From positions 54,191 through 90,772 of the forward strand of contig NZ_CAKJTL010000041.1 in the NCBI RefSeq assembly GCF_917627385.1: 36,582 nt of DNA, given 5' to 3'. The position numbers and the translations under genes are program-made. The stretch's first letter is position 1; each line of letters opens with the position of its first letter. Shown in pieces: positions 1 to 8,249 of this stretch. The notes under the pieces are model-generated. The model saw only the letters and a program-made list of their open reading frames with translations. It ran no database searches and had not been told where the DNA came from. This DNA comes from Protofrankia sp. CiT1. Lineage in GTDB: Bacteria > Actinomycetota > Actinomycetes > Frankiales > Frankiaceae.

Positions 1-10
1 CCGGGCGCTC
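1..10 (-). repeat. terminus of a dispersed palindromic repeat copy cut by the window edge
   Basis: The first ten bases, CCGGGCGCTC, are the reverse complement of the left end of the complete repeat at 31189 (GAGCGCCCGG). They are followed by TTA and then by the start of another copy at 14. The rest of this copy would lie outside the window. Ten matching bases alone would be weak; the position beside a second copy and the TTA/TAA junction make it credible. Confidence 0.5.
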
Positions 11-13
11 TTA

Positions 14-175
14 GAGGCTCCGGCAACAGGACTGTCCGGCTCGCGGCGTCCGGGCGGCGCCTCGCGTCGTCGTCGTTGTCGTCGGTCGACGCCCAGCACC
101 AGGGATGCACGGGGAGCGATGACACGAGCCGCGTGCCCCAGCCCCGCGACGCCGCGTCCCCTCGTGCCGGTCGCT
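14..175 (+). repeat. decayed copy of the dispersed palindromic repeat
   Basis: The left end GAGGCTCCGGCAACAGG (14-30) resembles the left terminus of the complete copy at 31189. Bases 104-175 resemble its right arm over about 65 bases, including the shared block GCCCCGCGACGCCG and a degenerate right terminus. It is preceded by TTA, as the complete copy is preceded by TAA. The copy runs up to the ribosome binding site of the first gene and may contribute to its 5' leader. An upstream ATG at 119 lies inside the repeat and is probably not a real start. Confidence 0.6.
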
Positions 176-193
176 TTCACCTGGAGGTCAACG

Positions 194-1615
194 ATGGCAC
201 CACACAGCCCCGGCGCTACCGCTGTCGCCGCTGACCGGGCCGGCGTCACGCACCGGCGACCGCGTGGGCTCGCCGCCCGCGCCGAGCTGTCGGACCGCCT
301 CCGATCCCTGTTCCCGCTGGACTCCGGATCGCCGATCCGTCCTGGCAAGGTGCTGCTCGCGCTGGTGGCGCTGGCCGTCGGCACCCTGGTCTCGCTCGTC
401 CGCCAAGGCGGGATCGGCGCGCTCGACACCATGTGGGCCGAGGACGGGCACATCTTTCTGGAACAGTCCGTGCGTATGTCCGTGCTGGACGCGTTCACCA
501 CCACATATGCCGGATATCTGCATGTTGTGCCGAGGACGATCGCGGCGCTCACGGCTTTGTTGCCGGTGCGGGACGCGGCGGCGAGTTTCGCGGTCCTCTC
601 GGCGCTGCTGCTTGCCGCCACCGCTGTCTTCGTTTATGTCGCAAGCGGTGCCACGCTGCGGCACCGTCCGGTGCGGCTGGTGTTGGCCGCTTCCTTCGTT
701 GTCCTGCCGATCGGCCAGGGCGAGGTCCTCAACAATGTTGCCGCGAACCTTCACTTCCCGTTGATGGCAGCGAGCTTGTGGGCATTGTTGTGGAATCCGC
801 GCAGGCGGGTTTTTGGCGCGGTCGCCGCACTTGTGCTGGCTCTTGCCGTGCTCTCCGACCCGACCATGATTCTGCTCGCTCCGGTTGCGGTGCTACGGGG
901 AGTGCTGTTGCGCGGGGTCCGCGGCTGGGGCCCTGGCGGCGTGCTGCTGGCCGGAGCCGTCATCCAGATGATTCCCCGGGTGACTGGTCACACGGACCGC
1001 GCGTTCGCGCCGCTGGCGCTCAGCCCGTTGAAGATCCCGATTTACTTTGCGCACAATGTGCTGGCTGGTGGGCTGTTCGGGGACAGGTTGCCAGGCCGTT
1101 CGGTGACATCCCCCCGGGCAGCGCTGTTCATGCTGCTGGCGCTCATGGTGCTTGGCCTGCTGGTCGCCCTCGCCTGGAAGCGCCGGCGGGCGCCATCCAG
1201 CTGGCTGGCTTTGATCATGGTGGGGCAGAGCGTGCTGTTTTATGCCGGGCCGGTGCTGCTCGCCGGTGCGGCAACCCCGCGCTACGCACTCGCACCGGCG
1301 CTGATGCTTCTGTCGGCGGCCGCTGTCGTTGTGGACGCGGCTGCCGACGATGGTGGCGACCTGCTTGCCGGCACATCCCGGCAGGCTGGACTGCGCCAGT
1401 ACTCCTTCGTGCTGCTGCTGTTGCTCGCTATGGCAAGCGGGTTCCGGATGGACAACGCGCGTGGTGCCGGCCCCCGCTTCAGCCAGGAGCTGAGTACCGG
1501 CCGAGCGCGTTGTGCGGTCGCCCTGCCCGGCTCTGACTCTGCCTCGGTCACGGTCCGTGTCAGCCCGCCAGGATGGTCGGCGAGCCTGCCCTGCCAGGCC
1601 GTGCTGACCCGTTGA
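194..1615 (+). CDS. polytopic membrane protein, GT-C-like glycosyltransferase candidate
   Basis: The 473-residue product has a hydrophilic N-terminus, a first membrane segment near residues 52-69, then about nine to eleven further hydrophobic segments. The motif WAEDG (about 81-85) follows the first membrane segment, placing an acidic pair in the first outer loop as in GT-C polyprenyl-phosphate-sugar-dependent transferases. The family assignment is inferred from topology and motif, not from a clear match. The ATG at 194 is chosen because GGAGG at 183-187 lies six bases upstream; the in-frame ATG at 119 lies in a repeat and lacks a good site. It is the first gene of the polysaccharide locus and would act at the membrane on lipid-linked sugar. 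An O-acyltransferase or uncharacterised polymerase is an alternative. Confidence 0.7.
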   Translation: MAPHSPGATAVAADRAGVTHRRPRGLAARAELSDRLRSLFPLDSGSPIRPGKVLLALVALAVGTLVSLVRQGGIGALDTMWAEDGHIFLEQSVRMSVLDAFTTTYAGYLHVVPRTIAALTALLPVRDAAASFAVLSALLLAATAVFVYVASGATLRHRPVRLVLAASFVVLPIGQGEVLNNVAANLHFPLMAASLWALLWNPRRRVFGAVAALVLALAVLSDPTMILLAPVAVLRGVLLRGVRGWGPGGVLLAGAVIQMIPRVTGHTDRAFAPLALSPLKIPIYFAHNVLAGGLFGDRLPGRSVTSPRAALFMLLALMVLGLLVALAWKRRRAPSSWLALIMVGQSVLFYAGPVLLAGAATPRYALAPALMLLSAAAVVVDAAADDGGDLLAGTSRQAGLRQYSFVLLLLLAMASGFRMDNARGAGPRFSQELSTGRARCAVALPGSDSASVTVRVSPPGWSASLPCQAVLTR

Positions 1616-1667
1616 CTGTCGAAGGGCTGGCGAGCTGGCACGGGGCCATGATCCAAGCATTATGCGG

Positions 1668-2321
1668 TCACCATCGTGCGACGACCTTTCGGGCCTCGAA
1701 ACCCTCAGCGTAGCGAGTGCCGCACTCGACTCCGCGTAGCCGCAGTACCGAGCGGAAGGTCTCCTCGTCGAACCAGGGCTTCGCCTTCTGGCTGGGGAAG
1801 TGCTCGGTGATGTGGGCGAGCTTCGCCGCGACGGTTTTTGCCGACAACGGTACGTACAGCGTGGGGCGCATCGTGTTGCCATCCCACTTCGGGATCTCGT
1901 AGCCGAGAATCAACGCTCCGCGAAACGCCTGCCAGGCAAGATCGCCGATAGTTCGATGGTCCTGATGCGCATCGGTCAATGACGGCGCGAACACCACATC
2001 CGGCTGGACCTGCCGCGCGATCTGGAGCAGCACATCCTTGACGCCGCCCCATTCCCGGGGGAGGAAGCCGTCCCGGACATCATGCAGATGCAGGGAGCCG
2101 AGCGAGCCGCCCCCCAGGTTCCGGGCGCTCGTCTCGGCTTCGGCGCCGCGTTCGCCTGATCCGGTGAAGACGACCCAGTGCACGGACGCTGTGGGGTACC
2201 GGGCGAGGAACTGGATGATGGTGCCGCCTGCGCCGATCTCCACGTCGTCCGCGTGCGCCCCGAGGGCGAGTATCTGGTAGCCGTGCCCATCGGCGGGCGG
2301 CGCGGCCGTCATTTCCAACAT
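1668..2321 (-). CDS. PIG-L (LmbE) family deacetylase
   Basis: The 217-residue protein has the PIG-L zinc signature AHADDVEIGAGGT near residues 22-34 and the second metal motif HQDHR near residue 120. Family members hydrolyse N-acetyl groups from sugars such as GlcNAc-PI or mycothiol precursors. Here the context is a polysaccharide locus, so the likely substrate is an N-acetylated sugar or sugar nucleotide, but that is inference. Length is normal for the family and no signal peptide is seen, so it should be cytoplasmic. It lies downstream of the GT2 gene on the same strand with a 171-base gap, possibly in one transcript. An ATG nine bases downstream is an alternative start. Confidence 0.88.
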   Translation of the reverse strand: MLEMTAAPPADGHGYQILALGAHADDVEIGAGGTIIQFLARYPTASVHWVVFTGSGERGAEAETSARNLGGGSLGSLHLHDVRDGFLPREWGGVKDVLLQIARQVQPDVVFAPSLTDAHQDHRTIGDLAWQAFRGALILGYEIPKWDGNTMRPTLYVPLSAKTVAAKLAHITEHFPSQKAKPWFDEETFRSVLRLRGVECGTRYAEGFEARKVVARW

Positions 2322-2492
2322 CGGCGATTACCCTCGCGTCATGCGAAGGCGACCATGCATGCGCCAACCGTAGCCAGCCAGTCCGCCGAAGCGTTCAACC
2401 TCCACCAGCGCGCACCTTTCATCGCCCAGCATCCGGGTCGCCGTCGGCCGTGTCTACGATCATGATTGTGCGGTGCGCGGCCGGTTGGCACA

Positions 2493-3863
2493 TCAGCTTC
2501 CCCTCCTGGGAGTACCCGGCCACGACAGCCGAACACCCAGGGCGGAGCGGGAAAATCTGTCATAATACCGCCGAACGGGCGCGCGGCGACAGCTATCGAT
2601 CATGTCGCGTGATCTCGGACCGTGCTGTTCGCGGACCGTGCGCGGTGCGGCGGCCGCGCCCTGCTCGACGGCGACAGCCGGGTGCGACGGGAACGAGCCC
2701 GCACGGTCGGGTTTCGGCCAGGCCACGGGCCGTTCTCCCCGGAGAAAACGCCGGATCCCGCCGAGTGCCACGGCTTGCAGGAAGAACACCTGGGCCGCGA
2801 GGCGTACCGGCGCGGGTGGGTCGCCACCATGGATCATCGTCGCCAGGCTGCCCGCTCCAGCGATGTTGCCGGCCAGGAACAGGCGTGCGGCCCAGCTGCG
2901 CCGGGCCGCGGGAACGCTGACCCCGATTAGCATGACGTGGGCTATCGGCCCGAACGAGGACCGCACCAGCCGGTGTCCCCACAGCTGTGGAGTGACGGGC
3001 AGAGCACCTGGCAGCAGTGCCTCCCTGCGGCGCCAGAGCATGTCGAGGTTGCCGGCCACCACCCGGGTCCGCCGTTCCCATTCCTCGCTGTACGTGGGGC
3101 TGGCGGTCTCGACCGAGTAGGCGGACGGCTCGTAGACGACCCGCAGTCCCGCCTCGGTGATGTCCAGAGCGAGCCAGGCGTCGTCCACCGCGACGTCCGG
3201 GGGCAGTGCCCGAAAGGCGTTCCGGCGGAACGCGAGCATCTCGCCGACGACTCCGATGGTCTGGCCGATGGCCGACTCGCACTGTTTCAGCCAGGACTCG
3301 AACCGCCAGTAGAAGCCCTGGACACCAGCGGGGTCGTCGACCCGCTTCTCGCCGGCGACCGCACCGACTGCCGGGTTACGGAAATGGCGCGCCGCTGCCC
3401 GCAGGGAACCGGGGGCCAGGTGCGCGTTCGCGTCCGAGAGCACCACGATGTCGTGGTTCGCGGTGGCGACCCCCCGGTTGACAGCCTCACATTTGCCCAG
3501 CCGCATCCCGGCCGACAGCACCGTGACGCCGGGGCGTCGAGCCGCTTGCGCGGTGGCCGGGTCATCCGCGACAACAATGATCTCAAGCGGGCCTGGGTAT
3601 CCGGTGGCGGATAGCTCGTCGATTTTATTTTTGATCACTGTCGCCTCGCGGTACGCCGAGATGACCACGGACATTGACGGCCAGGCGTCAGGATCTTCCG
3701 GCTCCTCAGCCGGGTGGCCACGGCTTTTCAGTGCGACGTATAGCGGATACAGGGCGTGGCCGTACATGGCTGTCGCTCCTAGTGAGAATATCATTGCTTT
3801 GCGTCCAATGCTGCGTGCTCCCATCACGGAGGACACCGTAGTCTGTGTTCGTGGAATAACCAT
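2493..3863 (-). CDS. membrane-associated family 2 glycosyltransferase
   Basis: The 456-residue protein has a short hydrophobic N-terminus, then a GT-A fold: MSVVISAYRE (about 64-73), an SDAN metal-binding motif (143-146), a VDDAW acceptor-site motif (about 226-230) and ERRTRVV (263-269), a variant of the Q/RxxRW motif of processive GT2 enzymes. Hydrophobic segments follow near 305-370. This is the architecture of IcaA/hyaluronan-synthase-like transferases, so it probably extends a glycan at the membrane. The last 60 residues are basic and low in complexity. No Shine-Dalgarno motif was seen at 3863; in-frame ATGs at 3824 and 3794 are alternatives. It diverges from the GT4 gene across 78 bases that must hold promoters for both. 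Confidence 0.88.
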   Translation of the reverse strand: MVIPRTQTTVSSVMGARSIGRKAMIFSLGATAMYGHALYPLYVALKSRGHPAEEPEDPDAWPSMSVVISAYREATVIKNKIDELSATGYPGPLEIIVVADDPATAQAARRPGVTVLSAGMRLGKCEAVNRGVATANHDIVVLSDANAHLAPGSLRAAARHFRNPAVGAVAGEKRVDDPAGVQGFYWRFESWLKQCESAIGQTIGVVGEMLAFRRNAFRALPPDVAVDDAWLALDITEAGLRVVYEPSAYSVETASPTYSEEWERRTRVVAGNLDMLWRRREALLPGALPVTPQLWGHRLVRSSFGPIAHVMLIGVSVPAARRSWAARLFLAGNIAGAGSLATMIHGGDPPAPVRLAAQVFFLQAVALGGIRRFLRGERPVAWPKPDRAGSFPSHPAVAVEQGAAAAPRTVREQHGPRSRDMIDSCRRAPVRRYYDRFSRSALGVRLSWPGTPRRGS

Positions 3864-3941
3864 TTGAAGTCAGGATGTCATTGCCCGTTGCGCTAGGGCG
3901 CAGGCTGGGCGTCCGGGGGAGCGCATGCGGGAGAGCGGCTG

Positions 3942-5174
3942 ATGGCTGACGCGGAGCGTTGGATTGTCGCGGTCGAAGAGCCGTTCCTGCCCGCTGACGC
4001 CGGTGGCCGGGTGGAGACGCTGACCTTTCTAGCCGCCGCGGCGGCGGCCGGAATCGGGCTGCGGGTGCTTGTCCCGACGCCCACCGCGCTCGACCTGGCC
4101 ACCTATCAGGCCGCGGTGCCCGGTGCCGTGGTCATCGAGCTACCGCGTGACCTGAGCGTGTCAGCGCATCTGGGGCTGGCGCCGTACGCCTATGCCTCAC
4201 GCCCGATCGGCGCCCTGCGGCGTGTACTCGCTGTCACGCCGCCCTGTGCCGAAGCTGTGATCAGCTACAGCTGCCGGGTTGCGCATGTGGGCGAACAGAT
4301 TGCCCAGGCCTGGCGCATTCCGCACCTTGTCCGCGCCCACAATATCGACTCCCAGTACTTCCGGGAACTGGCGGGCGCGGCCTCGTGGATGCGTTCGGTG
4401 GCCTATGGCATCGAATACCGCAAGCTGCGCAGAGCTGAACGCGTTCTGCACCGCTCGCCGACTGTCACCTGTATCGCGGACATTTCCGCGGAGGACCATG
4501 CCTGGCGCAGAGCGCGTTGTGGTACGCGCGCAATGCACCTGCCCCCGTTCCTGCCTGCCCAGGTGGGCACGGCGTCCGCCGAGGCTGGAATGATCAAGAG
4601 AGACCCCGGCCGGTTGTTGTTCGTCGGCTCCCTGGACACCCCGACCAACACCGAGGCGCTGCGCTGGTTTCTCGCCCACTGCTGGCCGGCCGTGCGTGCC
4701 CGCCATCCGTATGCCTCGCTCCAGGTCGTCGGGCGCCGGGGAGAAGCCGGTCTGGTGGCCTGGTTGCGGGGTCATGAGCAGGTCAGTGTCCACACCGATG
4801 TCACGAGCGTGTGGGGATACGTCACCAGCGCGGCAGTGTCGCTGAACCCGATGCGTTCGGGCTCCGGGGTCAACATCAAGGTGGTCGAGGCGATGGGAGC
4901 TGGTACCGCGGTGGTAAGCACGGGGGTCGGCAGCCGTGGCCTCGGCTGGATACCCGGGCGTGACCTGCTCGTGGCGGACGACGCGCGCGGGTTCACCGAC
5001 GCGGTCTGCCGGCTCTTGGACGCGCCCGGACTGGCTGTGCGGATTGGTGCAGCTGGGCGCGCGTTCGTCTCCCGTGAGCTCGACCGGGACGTGCTGCTGG
5101 AGCGGGTGCGGTCCGCGCTGGACCCGGCGCGTGGGGGCCATGAGCCCGGGGGCTGTGAAGTCCGGGGGCTGTGA
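3942..5174 (+). CDS. family 4 glycosyltransferase (GT-B fold)
   Basis: The 410-residue protein has two Rossmann-like halves. The N-terminal half contains RAHNIDSQYF (131-140), typical of acceptor-side GT4 domains; the C-terminal half begins at LLFVGSLDTPTNTEAL (about 225-240) and holds SGSGVNIKVVEAMGAG (306-321), the nucleotide-sugar binding segment with the conserved glutamate. It should transfer a sugar from a nucleotide donor to a lipid-linked acceptor in the cytoplasm. GGGAGAG lies a few bases before the ATG. The 3' end runs into a 16-bp tandem duplication that also contains the stop codon, so the last residues may vary between strains. It converges on the next gene with a nine-base gap. 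Confidence 0.9.
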   Translation: MADAERWIVAVEEPFLPADAGGRVETLTFLAAAAAAGIGLRVLVPTPTALDLATYQAAVPGAVVIELPRDLSVSAHLGLAPYAYASRPIGALRRVLAVTPPCAEAVISYSCRVAHVGEQIAQAWRIPHLVRAHNIDSQYFRELAGAASWMRSVAYGIEYRKLRRAERVLHRSPTVTCIADISAEDHAWRRARCGTRAMHLPPFLPAQVGTASAEAGMIKRDPGRLLFVGSLDTPTNTEALRWFLAHCWPAVRARHPYASLQVVGRRGEAGLVAWLRGHEQVSVHTDVTSVWGYVTSAAVSLNPMRSGSGVNIKVVEAMGAGTAVVSTGVGSRGLGWIPGRDLLVADDARGFTDAVCRLLDAPGLAVRIGAAGRAFVSRELDRDVLLERVRSALDPARGGHEPGGCEVRGL

Positions 5175-5177
5175 AGT
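5146..5177 (+). repeat. 16-bp tandem duplication at a gene end
   Basis: CCGGGGGCTGTGAAGT occurs twice back to back (5146-5161 and 5162-5177). The unit is not a multiple of three, so gain or loss of a copy changes the reading frame at the end of the GT4 protein; its stop codon lies in the second unit. It looks like a slippage product. Confidence 0.85.
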
Positions 5178-5183
5178 CCGGAG

Positions 5184-6212
5184 CTATGGTGCGGGCGGGC
5201 CGGCTAGGAGCCCCTTGAGGTATGAGCGATGTTCAGCCGCGGCGGCAGTGTCGCGCAGCGCCCAGGACAACACCGCGCGGCCCGTATATCCGGCCACGAG
5301 CATCGCGCGCATCTGTCGTACCCGCGCCGGGGGGTTGTACAACGCCAGGTAGTTCACCATGGACGCGCCGCGCATCCGCAGCATCCAGGTCCTCGGCGCG
5401 CCTGAGCTGCCCGAGCCGTGCGGCACCAGCAGGTCCGTCCGCAGCCGTTGCCGCAGGCCGGCGTCACGAATCCGGCGCCCCAACGCCATATCCTCGTTGT
5501 AAACGAAGAAATTTTCGTCAAATCCACCTAGCGAAAGAAATGTTTCGCGGCGGACGGCCATGCAGGCTCCGGTGAGCCACTCGACGTCTATCGGTTGGCC
5601 GACCTTCGGGCGAGCGAACAAACCGGCGGTCGGGACGATTTTATGCGCTCCAAGCACATGTATGAGGACCCGGCGCCGGGTCGGTTCCCAGCCCCCGTTG
5701 CCCAGCTCCGGCCGGTTGTCCGGGCCGATCGTCGTAGCGGCGCTGGTGGCGAGACCCGGATCGGTACGGACATCCGCCACGAGCCAGGTGATGACCTCGA
5801 TCGTCGGCCGGCTGTCCGGGTTCCCGAAGAGCACGTAGTCGTAGCGCGACGTCCGTACTCCGATGTTGGCGGCTTTGGCGAATCCCTTGCCGCCACCGGA
5901 GTCCACGTAACGACCATGTGGCATGTCGGCGATGAGTTCGTCGACGCGGTCCGCGCCGGCGGCGTTGTCGACGATCACGATCGGGATGTCCGCGGGGAGC
6001 CCGGCCAGCATCCGTTCGAGCTGATCTCGGCTGTGATAGCTGACGACCACGAGCTCGAACGGCCATGTCTGTTGACTACTGGAGTGGGTTGTCGTTACTG
6101 ACCGTAGTTCGCGCACGTTGTGAGTGTGCCAGGTTGCCGTGCGCGGCTGGCGGGCTCTCGCGTCCGTGGGCGGTGTGATGATCCGATTGAAGTGGGTATC
6201 CCACAAGGGCAT
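5184..6212 (-). CDS. family 2 glycosyltransferase, rhamnosyltransferase-like
   Basis: From about residue 52 the protein is a standard soluble GT2: FELVVVSYHS, IVIVDNAAG (about 78-86), GKGFAKAANIG (109-119), an NPDS metal motif (131-134) and GACMAVRRE followed by GGFDENFFVYNEDMALG near 215-242. This set matches WbbL/RfbN-like rhamnosyltransferases; donor and acceptor cannot be read from sequence. The first 50 residues are unlike the family and include a hairpin (GTGGG TAT CCCAC, 6192-6204), so the true start may lie downstream; a GTG at 6116 is one candidate but has no clear ribosome site. It is divergent from the epimerase gene. Confidence 0.87.
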   Translation of the reverse strand: MPLWDTHFNRIITPPTDARARQPRTATWHTHNVRELRSVTTTHSSSQQTWPFELVVVSYHSRDQLERMLAGLPADIPIVIVDNAAGADRVDELIADMPHGRYVDSGGGKGFAKAANIGVRTSRYDYVLFGNPDSRPTIEVITWLVADVRTDPGLATSAATTIGPDNRPELGNGGWEPTRRRVLIHVLGAHKIVPTAGLFARPKVGQPIDVEWLTGACMAVRRETFLSLGGFDENFFVYNEDMALGRRIRDAGLRQRLRTDLLVPHGSGSSGAPRTWMLRMRGASMVNYLALYNPPARVRQMRAMLVAGYTGRAVLSWALRDTAAAAEHRSYLKGLLAGPPAP

Positions 6213-6334
6213 CCCGACCCGGTGCCGGGCCGCGCACGCTGGCCGGGCAGCCGGGTGGGATGGGTGCGGTCTGCTGTCAACGGGTGGCTGATAGCAGCCG
6301 TCGCGTTCCAGATCCGGCAGAGGAGGACATGTGG

Positions 6335-7360
6335 ATGAAGGTGCTCATCACCGGTTCTGAGGGCTACCTGGGCGCACTGGCCGCGCCCGAGCTGATGCGT
6401 GCCGGCCACGAGGTCCTCGGTCTGGATACGGGTTACTACAAGTCCGGCTGGCTCTGCCGGGGCGCCGATCGCAGCCCGCAGACCCTGGACCGGGATCTGC
6501 GCCGTGTCACGATCGACGACCTGGCCGGCATGGACGCGATCGTGCACATGGCTGAGCTGTCCAACGACCCGCTGGGTGAGCTCTCGCCGGAGGTCACCCA
6601 GCGGGTGAACCATGGGGGTTCCGTCCGGCTCGCGGCGCTCGCGAAACAGGCTGGCGCGTCCCGGTTCGTCTACATGTCGTCGTGCAGTGTTTACGGCATC
6701 GCGGTGGGCCGCGGCGTCACCGAGAGCGCCGCGCTCAACCCGCAGACCCCGTACGCGCGGTGCAAGGCTCTGGTCGAGCGTGACGTCGCGGCCCTGGCGG
6801 GCGAGGATTTCTCACCCACGTTCCTGCGTAACGCCACCGCGTACGGCGCGTCCCCGCGGATGCGTTTCGACATCGTGCTCAACAATCTTTGTGGACGTGC
6901 CTGGACAGCCGGTGAGATCGCGATGACAAGCGATGGGACGCCATGGCGTCCCCTGGTGCATGGCCTGGACATCACGAAGGCCATCCGCTGCGTGCTTGCC
7001 GCGCCCCGTGAGGTTGTTCACAACGAGGTGTTCAACGTCGGCAGCGGTGCGCAGAACTACCAGATAAAGGAGATTGCTGACCTGGTCGCGAGCGTCTTCA
7101 CCGATTGCCGCCTGAGCTTTGGGGACAGCGCTGGGGACAATCGCAGCTACCGGATCGACTGTGACAAGATACATTCTGTTCTGCCGGGTTTTTCGTGCGA
7201 CTGGGACGCGCGGCTGGGGGTCCGGCAGCTTTACGATGTCTTCGCGCGCGTCCAGCTTGCCGGCGAGACCTTCACCGGCCGCGACCACAACCGGCTCAGG
7301 CAGCTCCAGTACCTGCTTGACACCGGCCAGGTCGATGCCGATCTTTTCTGGACGTATTAA
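6335..7360 (+). CDS. NAD(P)-dependent sugar epimerase/dehydratase (extended SDR)
   Basis: The 341-residue protein starts MKVLITGSEGYLG, the glycine-rich nucleotide-binding loop of extended SDR enzymes. Catalytic residues are visible: SSCSVYG (115-121) and YARCK (Tyr140, Lys144). It probably epimerises, reduces or dehydrates a nucleotide-activated sugar. The ATG at 6335 is preferred over 6329 because AGGAGG (6321-6326) is eight bases from it. The stop overlaps the start of the 3,5-epimerase gene by one base, so the two are translationally coupled. With the downstream C-methyltransferase this forms a deoxysugar module. Confidence 0.9.
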   Translation: MKVLITGSEGYLGALAAPELMRAGHEVLGLDTGYYKSGWLCRGADRSPQTLDRDLRRVTIDDLAGMDAIVHMAELSNDPLGELSPEVTQRVNHGGSVRLAALAKQAGASRFVYMSSCSVYGIAVGRGVTESAALNPQTPYARCKALVERDVAALAGEDFSPTFLRNATAYGASPRMRFDIVLNNLCGRAWTAGEIAMTSDGTPWRPLVHGLDITKAIRCVLAAPREVVHNEVFNVGSGAQNYQIKEIADLVASVFTDCRLSFGDSAGDNRSYRIDCDKIHSVLPGFSCDWDARLGVRQLYDVFARVQLAGETFTGRDHNRLRQLQYLLDTGQVDADLFWTY

Positions 7361-7908
7361 TGATCATTACGCCGGCCGCGCTGGCCGGGGTGTTCGTGGT
7401 GGATGTCGAGCCCGTGGCGGACGCCCGCGGCTTTTTCGCCCGGACCTTCTGCGCGCGCGAGTTTGCCGCGGCGGGCCTCGCGCCCGAGACGGCGCAGTGC
7501 GGCGTCGCCTTCAACCGCGTCGCCGCGACGATCCGTGGGATGCACTGGGCTGCCGAGCCAGTGCGGGAGACCAAGCTCGTGCGCTGTACGCGCGGGGCCG
7601 TGCTCGATGTTGTCGTGGACGTCCGTCCCAGGTCGGGGACCTATCTTCAACACGTCGCGGTCGAGCTGACCGCGGACAACCGCCGAGCGCTCTTCGTCCC
7701 GGCCGGGCTGGCGCACGGGTACCAGACGCTTGTCGACGCCACCGAGGTGACATACCAGATGAACGTGCCGTTCGAACCCGGCCATGAGCGCGGTGCCTGC
7801 TACGACGATCCCCGCCTTGGGATCAGTTGGCCACTGGCCGCCACAGCCGTGTCCGCCAAGGACCGTGCCTGGCCGCCGCTCGAGGCATCACCGGCTGCCA
7901 CCGGCTGA
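7360..7908 (+). CDS. dTDP-4-dehydrorhamnose 3,5-epimerase family protein (RmlC-like)
   Basis: The 182-residue protein is a full-length RmlC-type cupin: DARGFFARTFC (21-31), RGMHW (59-63, with the conserved catalytic histidine at 62), VRCTRGAVLDVVVDVRP (about 74-90), PAGLAHGYQTL (114-124) and TY at 131-132. The family epimerises C3 and/or C5 of 4-keto-6-deoxy sugar nucleotides. Since a C-methyltransferase follows, the product could be a 3- or 5-epimerised precursor of a branched sugar rather than rhamnose. It overlaps the epimerase stop by one base (TAATG) and belongs to the same operon. Confidence 0.9.
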   Translation: MIITPAALAGVFVVDVEPVADARGFFARTFCAREFAAAGLAPETAQCGVAFNRVAATIRGMHWAAEPVRETKLVRCTRGAVLDVVVDVRPRSGTYLQHVAVELTADNRRALFVPAGLAHGYQTLVDATEVTYQMNVPFEPGHERGACYDDPRLGISWPLAATAVSAKDRAWPPLEASPAATG

Positions 7909-8249
7909 CCAGTGGCTCGCGTCCACACGGCCGCCGGCCTGGCCGCCTCTCCCGGGTAAGCCTCTACCATGGGGCACTGGCCAGGTTCCGCCACGGCCCG
8001 CGGGTGCGTGGAAAGAACGTGATTGCGTGCTTTTCGCCTGCTGGGGAGGCGATGAGCACGCGGCACACCGGGCGGTGGAAGTAGCCACCCAGGGCAGGCG
8101 GTGTGCCGCGCGCGTGGAAGTCGGCACAGCCATCGCAGGTGCCTCATCTCGATCTGGTTGGGTCATCGATCAGTTCGGGCAGCGGGCCAGCGGCGGCATA
8201 ACCATGATTTATGCGTCCCGCCGGGGCCGCAGGATTCACGAGGGAGCGC
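7909..8249 (+). other. 341-base spacer/leader upstream of the C-methyltransferase
   Basis: No convincing gene is seen on either strand here. The stretch contains a strong nested hairpin at 8060-8109 (listed separately). Its length contrasts with the tight overlap of the two genes before it, so a promoter or a structured leader for the methyltransferase is plausible but unproven. Confidence 0.5.
8060..8109 (+). promoter_or_regulatory. nested hairpin in the methyltransferase leader
   Basis: GCGGCACACCG (8060-8070) pairs perfectly with CGGTGTGCCGC (8099-8109). Inside it GGTGG (8074-8078) pairs with CCACC (8085-8089). There is no T-run after the stem, so it is not a classical terminator. It could act as a terminator without U-tract, an RNA processing site or a structured leader. 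Confidence 0.5.

Noticed and set aside
119-193. Upstream ATG that would extend the first membrane protein by 25 residues
   Set aside because: It lies inside the decayed repeat copy and has no good ribosome site; the ATG at 194 has GGAGG six bases upstream.
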